A DNA stretch of 64,000 nucleotides from an uncultured Akkermansia sp. (GCA_947629715.1 CANRET010000002.1:29357-93356); one strand, 5' to 3'. Positions 34,665 through 43,700 are shown, counted from the first letter of the stretch. Notes: generated by a model from the sequence alone, not told the origin. Program-made: numbers and translations.

Positions 34665-34998
34665 CTACAGCCGCTTGTCTGCCTGTTTGAGCATGTACCC
34701 GATCAGTCCGGCAAGATAGGTTGAGGTGAGGGTGTGGAGCTTCTCTTCATTCAGCCAGCAATACTTATCCGGCAGCAGGTAATTGAGAACAGTCACGACT
34801 AGAGCGGCAATCCCGCAGATCAGTAGGGCATAGATGAATATCAACCACACCCGGTACACGGCATGCTTCTTGCTCCTTTCCAATTCCTCGGCGTCCTTTT
34901 TTTGAGACGTCCACAGCAACTTGCTCCCCCTGAGTTTCCGGCTGAGAGCCCAAGATCCCCTTCACCCAATCTTGCTCTCTTCCCCCTGGTTTCATCAT
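34665..34998 (-). pseudogene. Small membrane protein with a frameshift in an A7 tract; candidate PanT toxin partner
   Basis: ATG 34998 overlaps the panA stop by 4 nt (ATGATGA), a sign of translational coupling. The frame reads MMKPGGREQDWVKGI ... VDVSKK and then leaves the coding track at a run of seven A (plus-strand T at 34897-34903). Removing one A joins it to the frame ending at 34665 (DAEELERSKKHAVYRV ...), giving a protein of about 110 residues. That protein would have one strong membrane helix (VWLIFIYALLICGIAALVVTVL) and a second hydrophobic segment (TSTYLAGLIGYML). It could be a dead gene, a sequencing indel, transcriptional slippage, or phase variation. Known PanT toxins include membrane-acting ones; the toxin role here is inferred from position. 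Confidence 0.65.
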
Positions 34999-35477
34999 TC
35001 GCAGGGCGCTGCCACGCCGAGTTTGTCACGGAAATAGAGAGCCATTTGCCAGAGAGGAATTCTCGTATACTTCCCATGGTTCCATGCTGCTTGCCATGGA
35101 GATTGCGGCTCATGAGAAAGTGTTACAAGCTGCATTGCCGTGAGTTTTCCCAGAGTCGCCAATACATCACCGATGATGCTCTCCTCATCACTACCGGGTT
35201 CTACAATATCCGGCGCAGAAAACAACCCGGTGATTGGGCGATTCTCATATTTTTTTGCCTGCGCGTAAAGGTACGGAATAACGGGTCCATACGTCCATGC
35301 CTGTATTTCCTCGTTAAACAAAGGATGATCAAGCCGCGCCAGAGCCCATCCCTGAGCAAAGTACGCAAACTTCTGCAGCTTGAGATTCGTTATCTCAAGT
35401 TGTTGCGCTTTCCCCTGATCCAAAATACAGTTCGCCGCCGCACTGACGCTGTATACCGGGTAATTGACTTTGCACAT
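34995..35477 (-). CDS. Panacea-domain (DUF4065) protein, candidate antitoxin PanA
   Basis: 160 residues from ATG 35477, chosen because AGGAGG lies 7-8 nt upstream (one of the clearest Shine-Dalgarno sites in the window). The Panacea/SocA-like core is visible: VSAAANCILDQGKAQQLEITNLKLQKFAYFAQGWALARLDHPLFNEEIQAWTYGPVIPYLY. Panacea proteins are antitoxins that pair with many unrelated toxins, and others act as phage- or protease-linked adaptors. Here it is coupled to a small membrane protein and lies just downstream of a Septu-type pair. Confidence 0.85.
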   Translation of the reverse strand: MCKVNYPVYSVSAAANCILDQGKAQQLEITNLKLQKFAYFAQGWALARLDHPLFNEEIQAWTYGPVIPYLYAQAKKYENRPITGLFSAPDIVEPGSDEESIIGDVLATLGKLTAMQLVTLSHEPQSPWQAAWNHGKYTRIPLWQMALYFRDKLGVAAPCE

Positions 35478-35673
35478 AGATACGCCCTCCTTTCTATTGA
35501 GAACAGCCTCGGCTTCATTGAAATATGCGTCCCGAACATTGGCAAGAAAAAAACGTGCCCACCACCGAATTCTTTCCATCGACGGCAGTTATTCGAAATT
35601 TCCGAACAGTTGGCTCGTGCCATCCCGTTACCTGTTGCTTTGCACTTTTTTCTTACCCCCCCAATTAATTTAC

Positions 35674-35708
35674 CCCGCTTCAAAATTACAGTTGACTTAG
35701 GCGCTGCC
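35674..35708. repeat. 35-bp direct repeat, copy 1 (3' side of ptuAB)
   Basis: CCCGCTTCAAAATTA-x-AGTTGACT-x-AGGCG-x-TGCC; the same element with three mismatches is at 37711-37745. This copy overlaps the last codons of ptuB. On the minus strand it reads TGTAAT where the other copy has TATAAT. Confidence 0.75.
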
Positions 35709-36362
35709 TGCCGCCCGCTCACGATTCCAAATTGTTTCTTGCTGAAAATCCTCAAGGAGAGCGGGACAATCACGAAGCAAGCTCAGCTTGGCGGCGAGAA
35801 AGGTTTTGTCAATTTTCAAAAGTTCGGCGACTTTAGCACGATTCTCCGGCGTTCCATGATCCTTGTACTCCTCCAAGCTGTCAGCAAATTCCGAGACAGC
35901 GGCATGCAATTCATCGTAGAAGAGTTTTTCCCTAAAATCTCGCATGCCTTGTTTCTTCCCATTGTGCAGACGGTCGAGAAGTTCCCGTGTCCGTTCCGCA
36001 CCGGGAACATCCGGCTGTCGTACGGAAATCTCCACGATCTTGCATTCCGGCTTCAGGTCAATGTCAAAAATCTCCTCGCACGGCATATCGCACGGGGAGA
36101 CAATGTCGTCAAACCCGTCGCTTTTTCTCCCGTTGCAATAGCTGCAACACAGGAAGAGATTTGCCCAATCATACGTTTTCTCCGGGTAATTTTTGCGACT
36201 CCTCAGGTGGTCGATTTGATAGTTCACAGAAGGAAAGTTCTCGCAAAGATAGCACTTCCCATCTTGGTCGGCATGGAGAGCTTCCTGCACATCTTCGCCG
36301 TTCCACGTCTTTTTTCCGGCGAGAGATGCTGGGGCATTGGGCGATTTGCGCTGCTGAATCAT
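35697..36362 (-). CDS. ptuB: HNH endonuclease, Septu PtuB-like
   Basis: 221 residues. The HNH/treble-clef region is CYLCENFPSVNYQIDHLRSRKNYPEKTYDWANLFLCCSYCNGRKSD (about residues 37-82): CxxC, the DH catalytic pair, the Asn of NLF, then CxxCN and Lys. A helical C-terminal half follows. ATG 36362 overlaps the ATPase stop by 4 nt. An AAA ATPase followed directly by a ~220-residue HNH nuclease is the layout of the Septu anti-phage system, where PtuB cuts DNA under control of PtuA. Confidence 0.82.
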   Translation of the reverse strand: MIQQRKSPNAPASLAGKKTWNGEDVQEALHADQDGKCYLCENFPSVNYQIDHLRSRKNYPEKTYDWANLFLCCSYCNGRKSDGFDDIVSPCDMPCEEIFDIDLKPECKIVEISVRQPDVPGAERTRELLDRLHNGKKQGMRDFREKLFYDELHAAVSEFADSLEEYKDHGTPENRAKVAELLKIDKTFLAAKLSLLRDCPALLEDFQQETIWNRERAAGSA

Positions 36363-37582
36363 AGAAAGCGAAGCGAAATCTGCGCAAGTTCGAGCTTGAG
36401 TTCCTCATTCCTCTGCATGCCTTTCAGGTCGCGAACGAGTCCCCCCAACTCTTCCTTTTGCTCTGCAGTGAGGTCTCCTCCCCGGATAAGTTCACGGACA
36501 CGGCGGAGCTTATTTGTGATGGCGGTCGGTGTGTCCTGGACCCCGAAATAGCCCTCGGTCAGCGATTCGTAAGGATACTCATCCGCGTTGTCGAGCGGTT
36601 CGCGCTTCTCCAAATCAAACGCCACAGCATTGCCAACCGACGAAAGAACGAAAGGAGAATGCGTGGTGACGATAAACTGTATCTTCGGGAAAAGAGAGGT
36701 GAGGATGGGCATCACGAGCTGCTGCAATTCGAGGTGCAGGTGCGTCTCCACCTCATCGATAAGCACGATTCCCGGCTTGTCGTACGCCGCCGTGAGTTGA
36801 TCCGGCGTCTGCATCTTGAGAATGATGTCCGTCACAATGTCCAAAAGCGAGGCATAACCATCTGCCAAAGCTGTCATCGGGGAACGCTTGGAACTCTCCG
36901 CGACGGTAAACACGTAGCCGTGGGGATCGAATTCCAGTCTCGCCTGCTTGTCGTTAAAAATATGCTGGAGAGTCTTATCGAATTGCTCAAACCATGCCCC
37001 GATCCGTGCCGCTTCTTCGTTCTTCCCCTCATCGCGGAAAAGCGCTCCCTGCACCTTCAGATTCAGAAGAAATTCGAGGAAAGTCCCGGATCTTTTCTTT
37101 CTGAGGTCTCCGGAAAATCCCACCTCCGTGATCCTCGGCGCCGCGGGCTGCGCAAACTTCGCCGAATGCTGCGCATCGTAGTAAGCAATGAGAATTTCCC
37201 GCTTGTGCAATATCCGTGCCAACTCTCCGTCATCGTCAGACTTCAATTCGACAGTACCGACCAGTTCCGCCAGATGCTCCTCCCATTTTTCCAAATTATC
37301 TTTCTCCTTATTCCGCTCGTGTTCATCTTGAGCCTTGTCCACTCTCCGCTTGGCGTCTTCTATCCATTTTCTCCGTTGATCAGCGGTCACACTGTTTTCG
37401 GTCATCCTCGTCATCACCTCCCAAATCGCCCGCAGCACGCTCGTTTTCCCGCTCCCATTGCGCCCCGTCAACATCAGATGCGTCGGCCCATTTTTCGGAG
37501 ACGTCGTGTCTTCCACCTTGATGGAAATTTCCCTCAAGTGGTGTACGTGATGAACAGCTATTTCTTTGATGTACGGCATCAT
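36359..37582 (-). CDS. ptuA: SMC/ABC-like ATPase, Septu PtuA-like
   Basis: 407 residues. Walker A TGRNGSGKTSVLRAIW (about residues 38-53), a charged coiled-coil insertion (RRKWIEDAKRRVDKAQDEHERNKEKDNLEKWEEHL), an ABC-signature-like LADGYASLLDIVTDII, Walker B IVLIDEVETHLH and the H-loop VTTHSPFVLSSV. This is the PtuA/RloC-like architecture. Coupled by ATGA to ptuB. Start ATG 37582 or 37579; no good Shine-Dalgarno. A TATAAT box lies in the 35-bp repeat 140 bp upstream and may serve as promoter (weak -35). Confidence 0.82.
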   Translation of the reverse strand: MMPYIKEIAVHHVHHLREISIKVEDTTSPKNGPTHLMLTGRNGSGKTSVLRAIWEVMTRMTENSVTADQRRKWIEDAKRRVDKAQDEHERNKEKDNLEKWEEHLAELVGTVELKSDDDGELARILHKREILIAYYDAQHSAKFAQPAAPRITEVGFSGDLRKKRSGTFLEFLLNLKVQGALFRDEGKNEEAARIGAWFEQFDKTLQHIFNDKQARLEFDPHGYVFTVAESSKRSPMTALADGYASLLDIVTDIILKMQTPDQLTAAYDKPGIVLIDEVETHLHLELQQLVMPILTSLFPKIQFIVTTHSPFVLSSVGNAVAFDLEKREPLDNADEYPYESLTEGYFGVQDTPTAITNKLRRVRELIRGGDLTAEQKEELGGLVRDLKGMQRNEELKLELAQISLRFL

Positions 37583-37710
37583 AAAACAACGTGGACAGTA
37601 TATGGTTGCAGAATCCTCCTGTCAATCTCAGAATAAATGCTCCACCCGCATTTTAGCATTCCGGCTGCTCCCCTTTCCCCGCGCAACGCGCGCGAATTTC
37701 GCAAATCCTG

Positions 37711-37745
37711 CCCGCTTCAAAATTATAGTTGACTGAGGCGTTGCC
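37711..37745. repeat. 35-bp direct repeat, copy 2 (5' side of ptuAB), with possible minus-strand -10
   Basis: Partner of 35674-35708 (three mismatches in 35). On the minus strand it contains TATAAT (37722-37727), a plausible -10 for ptuA, without a convincing -35. The two copies frame the ptuAB pair 2037 bp apart. No further gene is supported between 37583 and 37863. Confidence 0.75.
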
Positions 37746-37863
37746 AGGCGCCCCCTCCGACGACGTGTTGGGATCGCGTTTTCCTGGACGGATGGTTTCG
37801 GTTTCATCGGCGGTTTTTTGGGGGACGAGAGCGTGGAAGAGCCGGAGGCCTTCATTTCCGCCC

Positions 37864-37892
37864 TTGACTCACGGGAAGGCGCGGTGTATAAT
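37864..37892 (+). promoter_or_regulatory. Predicted promoter of the SRP RNA gene
   Basis: -35 TTGACT (37864-37869), 17-bp spacer, perfect -10 TATAAT (37887-37892). This is the strongest promoter match in the window, as expected for a stable RNA. Confidence 0.7.
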
Positions 37893-37898
37893 GCGCCT

Positions 37899-38000
37899 GC
37901 CGCCGGAGCTCCCGGAAATGCGGCCGGAAAACCCCGCCAGGGCCGAAAGGCAGCAACGGTATTCGTTCCTCATTTGTCGGGTCGGCTTCGGCGGTTTTTT
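37899..38000 (+). ncRNA. ffs: Signal recognition particle RNA (4.5S, small bacterial type)
   Basis: The Ffh-binding core is at 37937-37959, CCAGGGCCGAAAGGCAGCAACGG. A CC-GAAA-GG GNRA tetraloop helix is flanked by the symmetric AGG/AGCA internal loop of SRP RNA domain IV. The 5' end (GCCGCCGGA...) pairs with the 3' end (...TTCGGCGGT), closing the hairpin, and a T-run follows (37995-38000). Ends are estimated from the promoter (+7 after the -10) and the T-run. With Ffh it targets membrane proteins to SecYEG. Confidence 0.85.
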
Positions 38001-38005
38001 GTTTC

Positions 38006-38446
38006 ATGCAGACGCTGATTATCGCCGTGAGTAAGCCGACGCTCGCCTATGCCAGGGCGGGGGTGGCGCTTTATGAAGAGAGACTGCGCGCGCTGGGAAA
38101 AGTGGAGGTGAAGTATGTCAAGGAGGGAAGCGCGGAAGAGGTGGCAGAGTCCATGCTGCGGGCGAGCGAGGGATGTTTGCGCATCGCGGTAGATGAGCGT
38201 GGGGAGAACCTGAGTACGCGCGAGCTGGAGACCAGGTGGCGCGAGTGGCAGATGCGGGCCGTGAAGCGCGTGGCCTTCCTTGTCGGTCCGGCGGATGGAC
38301 ACGCGGAGTCACTGCGCGCCGCGTGCGACAGGACCCTCTCCCTGGGACGCCACACCATGCAACATGAGCTTGCGCTGGTGGTTCTGTTGGAGCAGGTGTA
38401 CCGCATCCACACCTTGCTCGCCGGTTCCCCCTACCACAGGGATTAG
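38006..38446 (+). CDS. rlmH: 23S rRNA (pseudouridine1915-N3)-methyltransferase
   Basis: SPOUT methyltransferase for helix 69 of 23S rRNA. 146 residues with the RlmH core: IAVDERGENLSTRELE, FLVGPADGH and the knot/C-terminal GRHTMQHELALVVLLEQVYRIHTLLAGSPYHR. The ATG is only 6 nt after the T-run of the SRP RNA and has no Shine-Dalgarno site, so it may rely on read-through from the ffs promoter. Its end overlaps the converging HAD gene by 4 nt. Confidence 0.95.
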   Translation: MQTLIIAVSKPTLAYARAGVALYEERLRALGKVEVKYVKEGSAEEVAESMLRASEGCLRIAVDERGENLSTRELETRWREWQMRAVKRVAFLVGPADGHAESLRAACDRTLSLGRHTMQHELALVVLLEQVYRIHTLLAGSPYHRD

Positions 38447-39135
38447 GTCCGCGGCTCCTCGCGACGATCGGTGTCGGAAAGAAGAAGCTTGCCCAGCTCC
38501 TCGGCGGAATGGGCGATGGGACAGTGGGCGACGGACAAGTCTTTTCCCTGAGAGTACCCCCAGGAGACGAGGATGAGCTGAGATCCGGCGGCGTGGGCCG
38601 TGGCAGCGTCGATGAGCGAATCGCCGACCAAAACGAGCTGCTGCGCGGGGATGCTCCAGAGTTTGGCAATGTGCAGCAGGGCGTCCGGCGCGGGCTTGCG
38701 GGGGAACTGCCCGGTATGGCCGATGATGGGCGAGAAGGTTTGTTCCCCGAACACATGGCGCACCATGTCGAAAGTGACGTCGTGCTGCTTGTTGGAAAAT
38801 ATCGCCAGGTGTTCTCCCCGCCGGGAAAGTTCATCAATAAGGTGAGGAATGCCCGGATAAGGCTGCGGCGACTCCTCCCGCCAACATGAGGAATACTCCC
38901 GTCGGAAGTGAGCAATAAGCGCGTCCGTCACATCTTCCGGAGCGGAGAATTCGTCCGCATAGCCCAGAGCTCGCGCGCAGAGGTTGCGAACGCCGCAGCC
39001 GATAAGACTCGCCACGTGTTCTTGCGTGAGCGGAGAACGTCCCAGGCACGCCAGCGCGCGATTCAGTCCCACCGCAATGCCGGGCATGGAATGCACCAGA
39101 GTGCCGTCCAGGTCAAAGACAATGCGCTTCTTCAT
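38443..39135 (-). CDS. HAD-family hydrolase, phosphoglycolate phosphatase-like
   Basis: 230 residues from ATG 39135 (MKKRIVFDLDGTLVHSMPGI), which overlaps the lpxA stop by one base (TGATG). An upstream ATG at 39147 is possible. HAD motifs: FDLDGTL (nucleophile and acid/base Asp), IFSNK (motif II), RKPAPDALL (motif III Lys), and VGDSLIDAATAHAAG (motif IV). The alpha-helical cap between motifs I and II is the Gph/PGMB C1 type. Substrate likely a small phosphorylated metabolite such as 2-phosphoglycolate; not proven. Confidence 0.87.
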   Translation of the reverse strand: MKKRIVFDLDGTLVHSMPGIAVGLNRALACLGRSPLTQEHVASLIGCGVRNLCARALGYADEFSAPEDVTDALIAHFRREYSSCWREESPQPYPGIPHLIDELSRRGEHLAIFSNKQHDVTFDMVRHVFGEQTFSPIIGHTGQFPRKPAPDALLHIAKLWSIPAQQLVLVGDSLIDAATAHAAGSQLILVSWGYSQGKDLSVAHCPIAHSAEELGKLLLSDTDRREEPRT

Positions 39136-39917
39136 CAGTGAAGGCATCCTCGCTCCGATTCTTTGAGGAAACGCAGGAGTTTGGTCACGTACGGGTTCTT
39201 CCCGTACTTTTCATCTGCCTGAACAGTGGCGATGCCCTCTTCAAAGTTTTCCCCCTTGTGCAGGAAAAGTTTTCTGTAGGCGAACTTGATGGCGCGTACG
39301 TCATCCTCCGCCACGCCACGGCGCTGCAGACCGATGCTGTTCACCGCGCGCACGGCTGCCGGGAAGCCTTCCGCAATCATGTAGGGTGGCACGTCCTGCG
39401 GCACGCGCGCGCAGCCCCCTACCATGGCGTGCTCACCCACGCGCACGAACTGGTGGAGCGCGGCAAATCCGCTGATGATGGCCCAATCGTCAATGCGGCA
39501 GTGACCGGCCACTCCGGCATAACCGGATAAAATGCAGTGATTGCCCACCACGCATTCGTGCCCGCAGTGGCAGTTGATGAGGAAATGGTTGTTGTTGCCG
39601 ATGATGGTTTTCGTTTCCGGAGAGGTGGATCGGTTGATGTTGCTATTCTCACGGAACACGTTGTCGTTCCCAACCTCCAGATAGGTGGGTTCCCCCTTGT
39701 ACTTGAGGTCTTGAGACTTCAGACCGATCACCGCAAACGGGAAAAACTCGTTGCGCTCGCCGAAAGTGGATGGCCCCCCCAGCACCACATGGCTGTGCAG
39801 CACACAGCCTTTCCCCAACCTGACATGTTCGCCCACCACGCAGTACGGACCAATCATCACGTCTTCTCCTATCTCTGCCGTCGGATCGACAATGGCTGTC
39901 GGATGTATCTGTGACAT
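39135..39917 (-). CDS. lpxA: Acyl-[ACP]--UDP-N-acetylglucosamine O-acyltransferase
   Basis: First step of lipid A synthesis. 260 residues: a left-handed beta-helix of hexapeptide repeats (IHPTAIVDPTAEIGEDVMIG onwards), the catalytic-histidine segment INCHCGHECVVGN with H120 in the E. coli H125 position and H117 in the H122 position, and the C-terminal VNSIGLQRRGVAEDDVRAIKFAYRKLF typical of LpxA rather than LpxD. The HAD gene downstream overlaps its stop, so both are probably co-transcribed. Confidence 0.95.
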   Translation of the reverse strand: MSQIHPTAIVDPTAEIGEDVMIGPYCVVGEHVRLGKGCVLHSHVVLGGPSTFGERNEFFPFAVIGLKSQDLKYKGEPTYLEVGNDNVFRENSNINRSTSPETKTIIGNNNHFLINCHCGHECVVGNHCILSGYAGVAGHCRIDDWAIISGFAALHQFVRVGEHAMVGGCARVPQDVPPYMIAEGFPAAVRAVNSIGLQRRGVAEDDVRAIKFAYRKLFLHKGENFEEGIATVQADEKYGKNPYVTKLLRFLKESERGCLH

Positions 39918-40249
39918 GCCGGGATTCTAACCTCTGCCCCCGGATGATTCAAGTAAAAACACAGGACCGTCCCATCCGAAAAGGGACGATCGCAAGAAAT
40001 TCGGCGTCTGCCAACCTGGCGCTCCGCACATGGAACTCCTCTGAAAATCAAATAGAGATGAGATCAGGGATCCGCAGCAAGCTCGCCGTTCCTCAAAAAA
40101 GATGAGAGCGCGATTTTTATACTGCCGCCGAATGATGGAGACAATGCGATGGTCCAACTGCCCGGCAAACGTCCCGATCATCTCGTGTTTTTTTGTATCT
40201 CCTCCTTTCCGGCAGCTTTTGTAAAGCGAAACAGGCGTCATTTTGAGCT
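39918..40249. other. Intergenic region upstream of lpxA and of the giant autotransporter
   Basis: About 330 bp. A minus-strand frame (40241-39927) exists but has no recognisable domain. A strong AAAGGAGGAG motif on the minus strand near 40200-40211 has no start codon at the usual distance. It carries no clear gene. Confidence 0.35.
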
Positions 40250-40560
40250 GCTCACCTCTTTTCGAAAGAGATGCGCAGCTGATTCGGGTACAAAGCGTTC
40301 ATAATCATCATATTTCACTGTTTCTGCTCATCTCTTTTTTCACGAGAAGGGAGGGCGTTTTTTTCGTGTCATACTTCATATTCAAGCCTTCGCAGAGACC
40401 GGCCGACTATCTCTTTGGGAAAGAAATTTCGGGTGTTTTTGACGTCTAACGGATTGATGATGAATGTCGGAGTTCCGGAAGGGGTAACGGAGGCCTTGTC
40501 AAGGGGGAAATTTTTTTTGAAAAAGATGCTGGACATCTCTTTCGAAAAGAGATAAGCTGT
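40250..40560 (+). repeat. Inverted intergenic element, copy A (four palindromes)
   Basis: About 310 bp that reappears in reverse orientation at 56846-57152, on the other side of the 16-kb gene. Identity by eye is roughly 75-80%, with long exact blocks such as TTTCGTGTCATACTTCAT and CTAACGGATTGATGATGAAT. Four imperfect palindromes of the type ATCTCTTTTgAAAAGAGAT lie at 40256-40270, 40329-40350, 40409-40427 and 40535-40553. The spacing of their centres (about 77, 78 and 126 bp) is kept in copy B. Confidence 0.85.
40530..40558 (+). promoter_or_regulatory. Candidate promoter with a palindrome filling its spacer
   Basis: -35 TGGACA (40530-40535), 17-bp spacer that is almost entirely the palindrome ATCTCTTTCGAAAAGAGAT (40535-40553), -10 TAAGCT (40553-40558). 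A protein binding the palindrome would control the gene directly. The leader to the ATG is about 78 nt. Confidence 0.4.
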
Positions 40561-40565
40561 CAGAA

Positions 40566-40700
40566 CAACGGAGGCGGGCAGGTTTCGGTGATCCGAGATC
40601 GGCTTGGCTTTGTTGTCTCATTCTCCCCTAAAAGAATCAGTCATGAAACTTCATCTTCCGACCTCCCTTCGCAAGGCTCTCCTGGCTTGTCTTGCTGCAT
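40566..40700 (+). repeat. Shared leader and signal-peptide block, copy 1
   Basis: Aligns with 57162-57295: CAAyGGAGGCGGG, TTTCGGTGA, a short hairpin (CCG-AGAT-CGG here), GGCTT, GTTGTCTC, AATCAGTC-ATG and the first ~18 codons (MKLHLPTSLRKALLACLAA vs MKLHLPSSLRRALLACLAA). No Shine-Dalgarno lies at the usual distance before either ATG. Confidence 0.85.
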
Positions 40701-43700
40701 TAGCTCTGCCCACCGCCGGCATCTCCACAACCATCGCTTCCGCCTCAGGCATCGCGGCTGTCTTCCTCGCCGCCAATGCTCAGGTTCAGGCGGAGATGCG
40801 GTTCCAATGGGGAACCGACGAGAGGGATACCGACACGTTCTCCGGGACGGTGTTCAGTCGAGAGGAGGGTGGGACCTCGGGTTTGGGGTCCTTAAAGTTG
40901 TACAATGAAGAGACCGAGCAGAGTTTGACCACGGGCACTAGTGGTGAGTCGATCCCCAAGTTTTGGAATACGAATGGTGATCCTCTTACCAATACGCTTT
41001 ACATCAAAAAAGTGAGTGGCGACACCGGGGAGGTCAACATTAAATGCGACTGGAATGATAACTTCCGCTTGGGAGGCTTGATCGTCGAAGCTTCAGATGA
41101 TGTCAGCTACCGGATAGGGAGAGAAGTAGGTAGTGTGAGAACAAAGCAAGCGATCATTTTCCAGGCTGAGGAGGCGGCTGGGGATGAGCAAAGTGTCACT
41201 GAGAAGACGGTCAAGATGTACATCGGAGCCGACACCAATCTGGTGGGGCGCAGCGTCGATGTGAACAGCAACAGCGATTGGCACATTGCGAAGGGCAAGA
41301 TGCTTCAATTCACCGGGAACACCGACAGTGCTTTCACGATCGGAGAGAACGTTTCTGTCGATCTTTCTTCTTACGGCACGGCGGATGGGAATGCCTCTGT
41401 TTCGATCGAAATGGGGCTCGCCATGAGCGCCGGCAGTACTTTGACGCTGGGGGATGGGGTTGATTTGACCGTGACCGGCGCCATCACTGGAACAGACGCC
41501 TTTATCCTCAAGAGTGTGGCGCAAGACAAGAGTGAAGCCTTTTCCGATTGGTACGCTGGTCTTACAGGGATCTCCGGTGATATCGCCGCCGGCATCGGCT
41601 TCGGCAAGACCGGGTCCGGCACGCTGACGTTGACCGGGAGCGGAGATTGGTCTATCACCAGAAGCTTCAAGGTGGCGGAAGGCAAGCTGGAGGTGGGTGC
41701 GGCGGGCAGTCAGGTTAACATGCGGCTGACGGGCAACAACACGCTCACCGTGAACAACAGTGCCGAGTTGGTCGTGCATGGTGCAGCGAGCGTGGAGGAC
41801 TTAGGCTTCATGCGAATCTACGGTGGCGGTTCACTGACGGCTGACAGCATTGAACGAGGGGGGCACTCGGGCACCATCATCGTGGGGGACGCTGAGGATG
41901 CGTCGAGCCTTGGTACGCTGACCGTAACAACAGGCAACACAAGGCTGTACCACCTGGCTGTTCATGGCAAAACCGAGGATCATCAGTCAACTGTGACCTT
42001 GGCCAGCAATCTCTCCATTTGGAATTCTCGCGACGGTTATGCCATGGACGTGGACGGCGGGAAGGTGACTGTGGGGGGTAAGTTGTACGGAACGAACGAT
42101 GGTCAAGGCATGGGCGCGGTCCGGGTGACCAATGCAGGCGCCCTGGAGGTGACCGGAGAATCTGCGCTTTTCACCAATCTGAGCGTGGACGGCGGCACGG
42201 TGACAGTGACCCATGCCCTGGGGGTGGGAACAGAGGAGGGCAGCAGCGGTTCTTTGAGCATCACCAATGGCGGCTCTGTCACAGCAGAGACCATTCGTCA
42301 TACAGGACAAGGGGCCAAAAGCGATGGCAGTAACGATAATTATGCCGCCGCCATCAACGTGGGCGACGCTGATAGTACCGGAACCCTGACGTTGACAGGC
42401 TCCGGGGACGATGTGATCAAAGCGCTGACCTTGAACGTCCGGAGAAGTGGTAGCACGGTCACCGTGAGCAGCGGCTCTGCGCGTTTCAAAAATCTGAGCG
42501 TGGACGGCGGCAGCGTGACAGTGCAAAACTTCCTGGGGATAGGAGATGAGGATAACGGTGCTGGCTCTTTCAGCATCACCAACGGAGGTTCCGTCACGGC
42601 CGGTTACATTCGTTGCGCGAATACAACCGGGCACGCTCCCACAATGAACGTGGGCAGCGCTGACAGCTCCGGGACCCTGATATTGAACGGGACCGGTGCC
42701 GATAGTGGAAACGTACTCCAAGCAATGAACCTGAACGTCCAGGGAGAGAGCAGCGCGGTGACGGTGACCGGGGCGACGGATGTGTACGACAATATGTCGG
42801 TCAGCGGCGGCACGGTGAAGTTGAGCGGATCGCTGACAGTCGGGCAGAAGGTGAGCGTTACCGGCGGGACGGTGAGTGTGACCGGAGCGACGAGTGCGAA
42901 TGGGGGCATGTCGGTCAGCGGCGCGATAGTGACATTGAACGGCGGGCTGACAAGTAGCGGAACCGTGACGGTGAGCGGCGGCAAGCTGGAGCTGGGTGGG
43001 ACGGTGAGCGCATCAACGCTCCGCTTGGAGGGAGGTGTGCTGAGCCTTGGCACAGCTTCGAGCGCGTTTGGAAGCGAGGCTTTGACAGTGAGCTTCAGCC
43101 TGAAAAATGACGCCAAGTTCTCGATCGGAACCGCAGGCAAGGGTTCTCTCAGCGCCCTCACCCTGAATATCACGGAGGACGATGTGGATGTGAGCAAGTT
43201 TGTGGAGGGCAAGTACCACATCTGGGATAGCGGCACCGACACGCCCGGTAACTTCAACGTGTTTTTGTCCCAGGAATTGACCATTGGTCGCGGCTTACTG
43301 ACCTACAATAGCGGAACAGGTGATCTGGAACTTAGCGAAGGTCAGCAGACCCTCACCTGGAACGCAAGCAGAGGGAATCTCACATGGCAAAGCGGGGAGG
43401 AAGGCACGGACCAATGGACGAATTCCGACGAAACGAAAACTGAGGACAAGTACAAAAAATTCTACGACGGCGATAACGTCATCTTCGAGGGAGAGGGCAG
43501 TAAGAACGTGACCCTGGAGAGCAGCGTGCGCGCGTGGGATATGACCGTGAAGAACGCCGGTTGGGTCTTTGATATTGGCGGGGGCGAGACGCTCGCGGTG
43601 TCCGGCACGCTCACACTGGAGGATGGCGCTGACGTCAAATTCCAAGGGGAGGGAACGCTGCAGGTCTCGGATGGACATCTGACTCAAGGCACCGTCACCC

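Noticed and set aside
34841..35113. 90-codon minus-strand frame overlapping panA and the small membrane gene
   Set aside because: It lies in a third frame, across the panA coding region, without its own ribosome-binding site; the panA and frameshifted-gene interpretation explains the DNA better.
39927..40241. 104-codon minus-strand frame just upstream of lpxA
   Set aside because: No domain, and the strong GGAGG motif inside it is not placed before a usable start codon.
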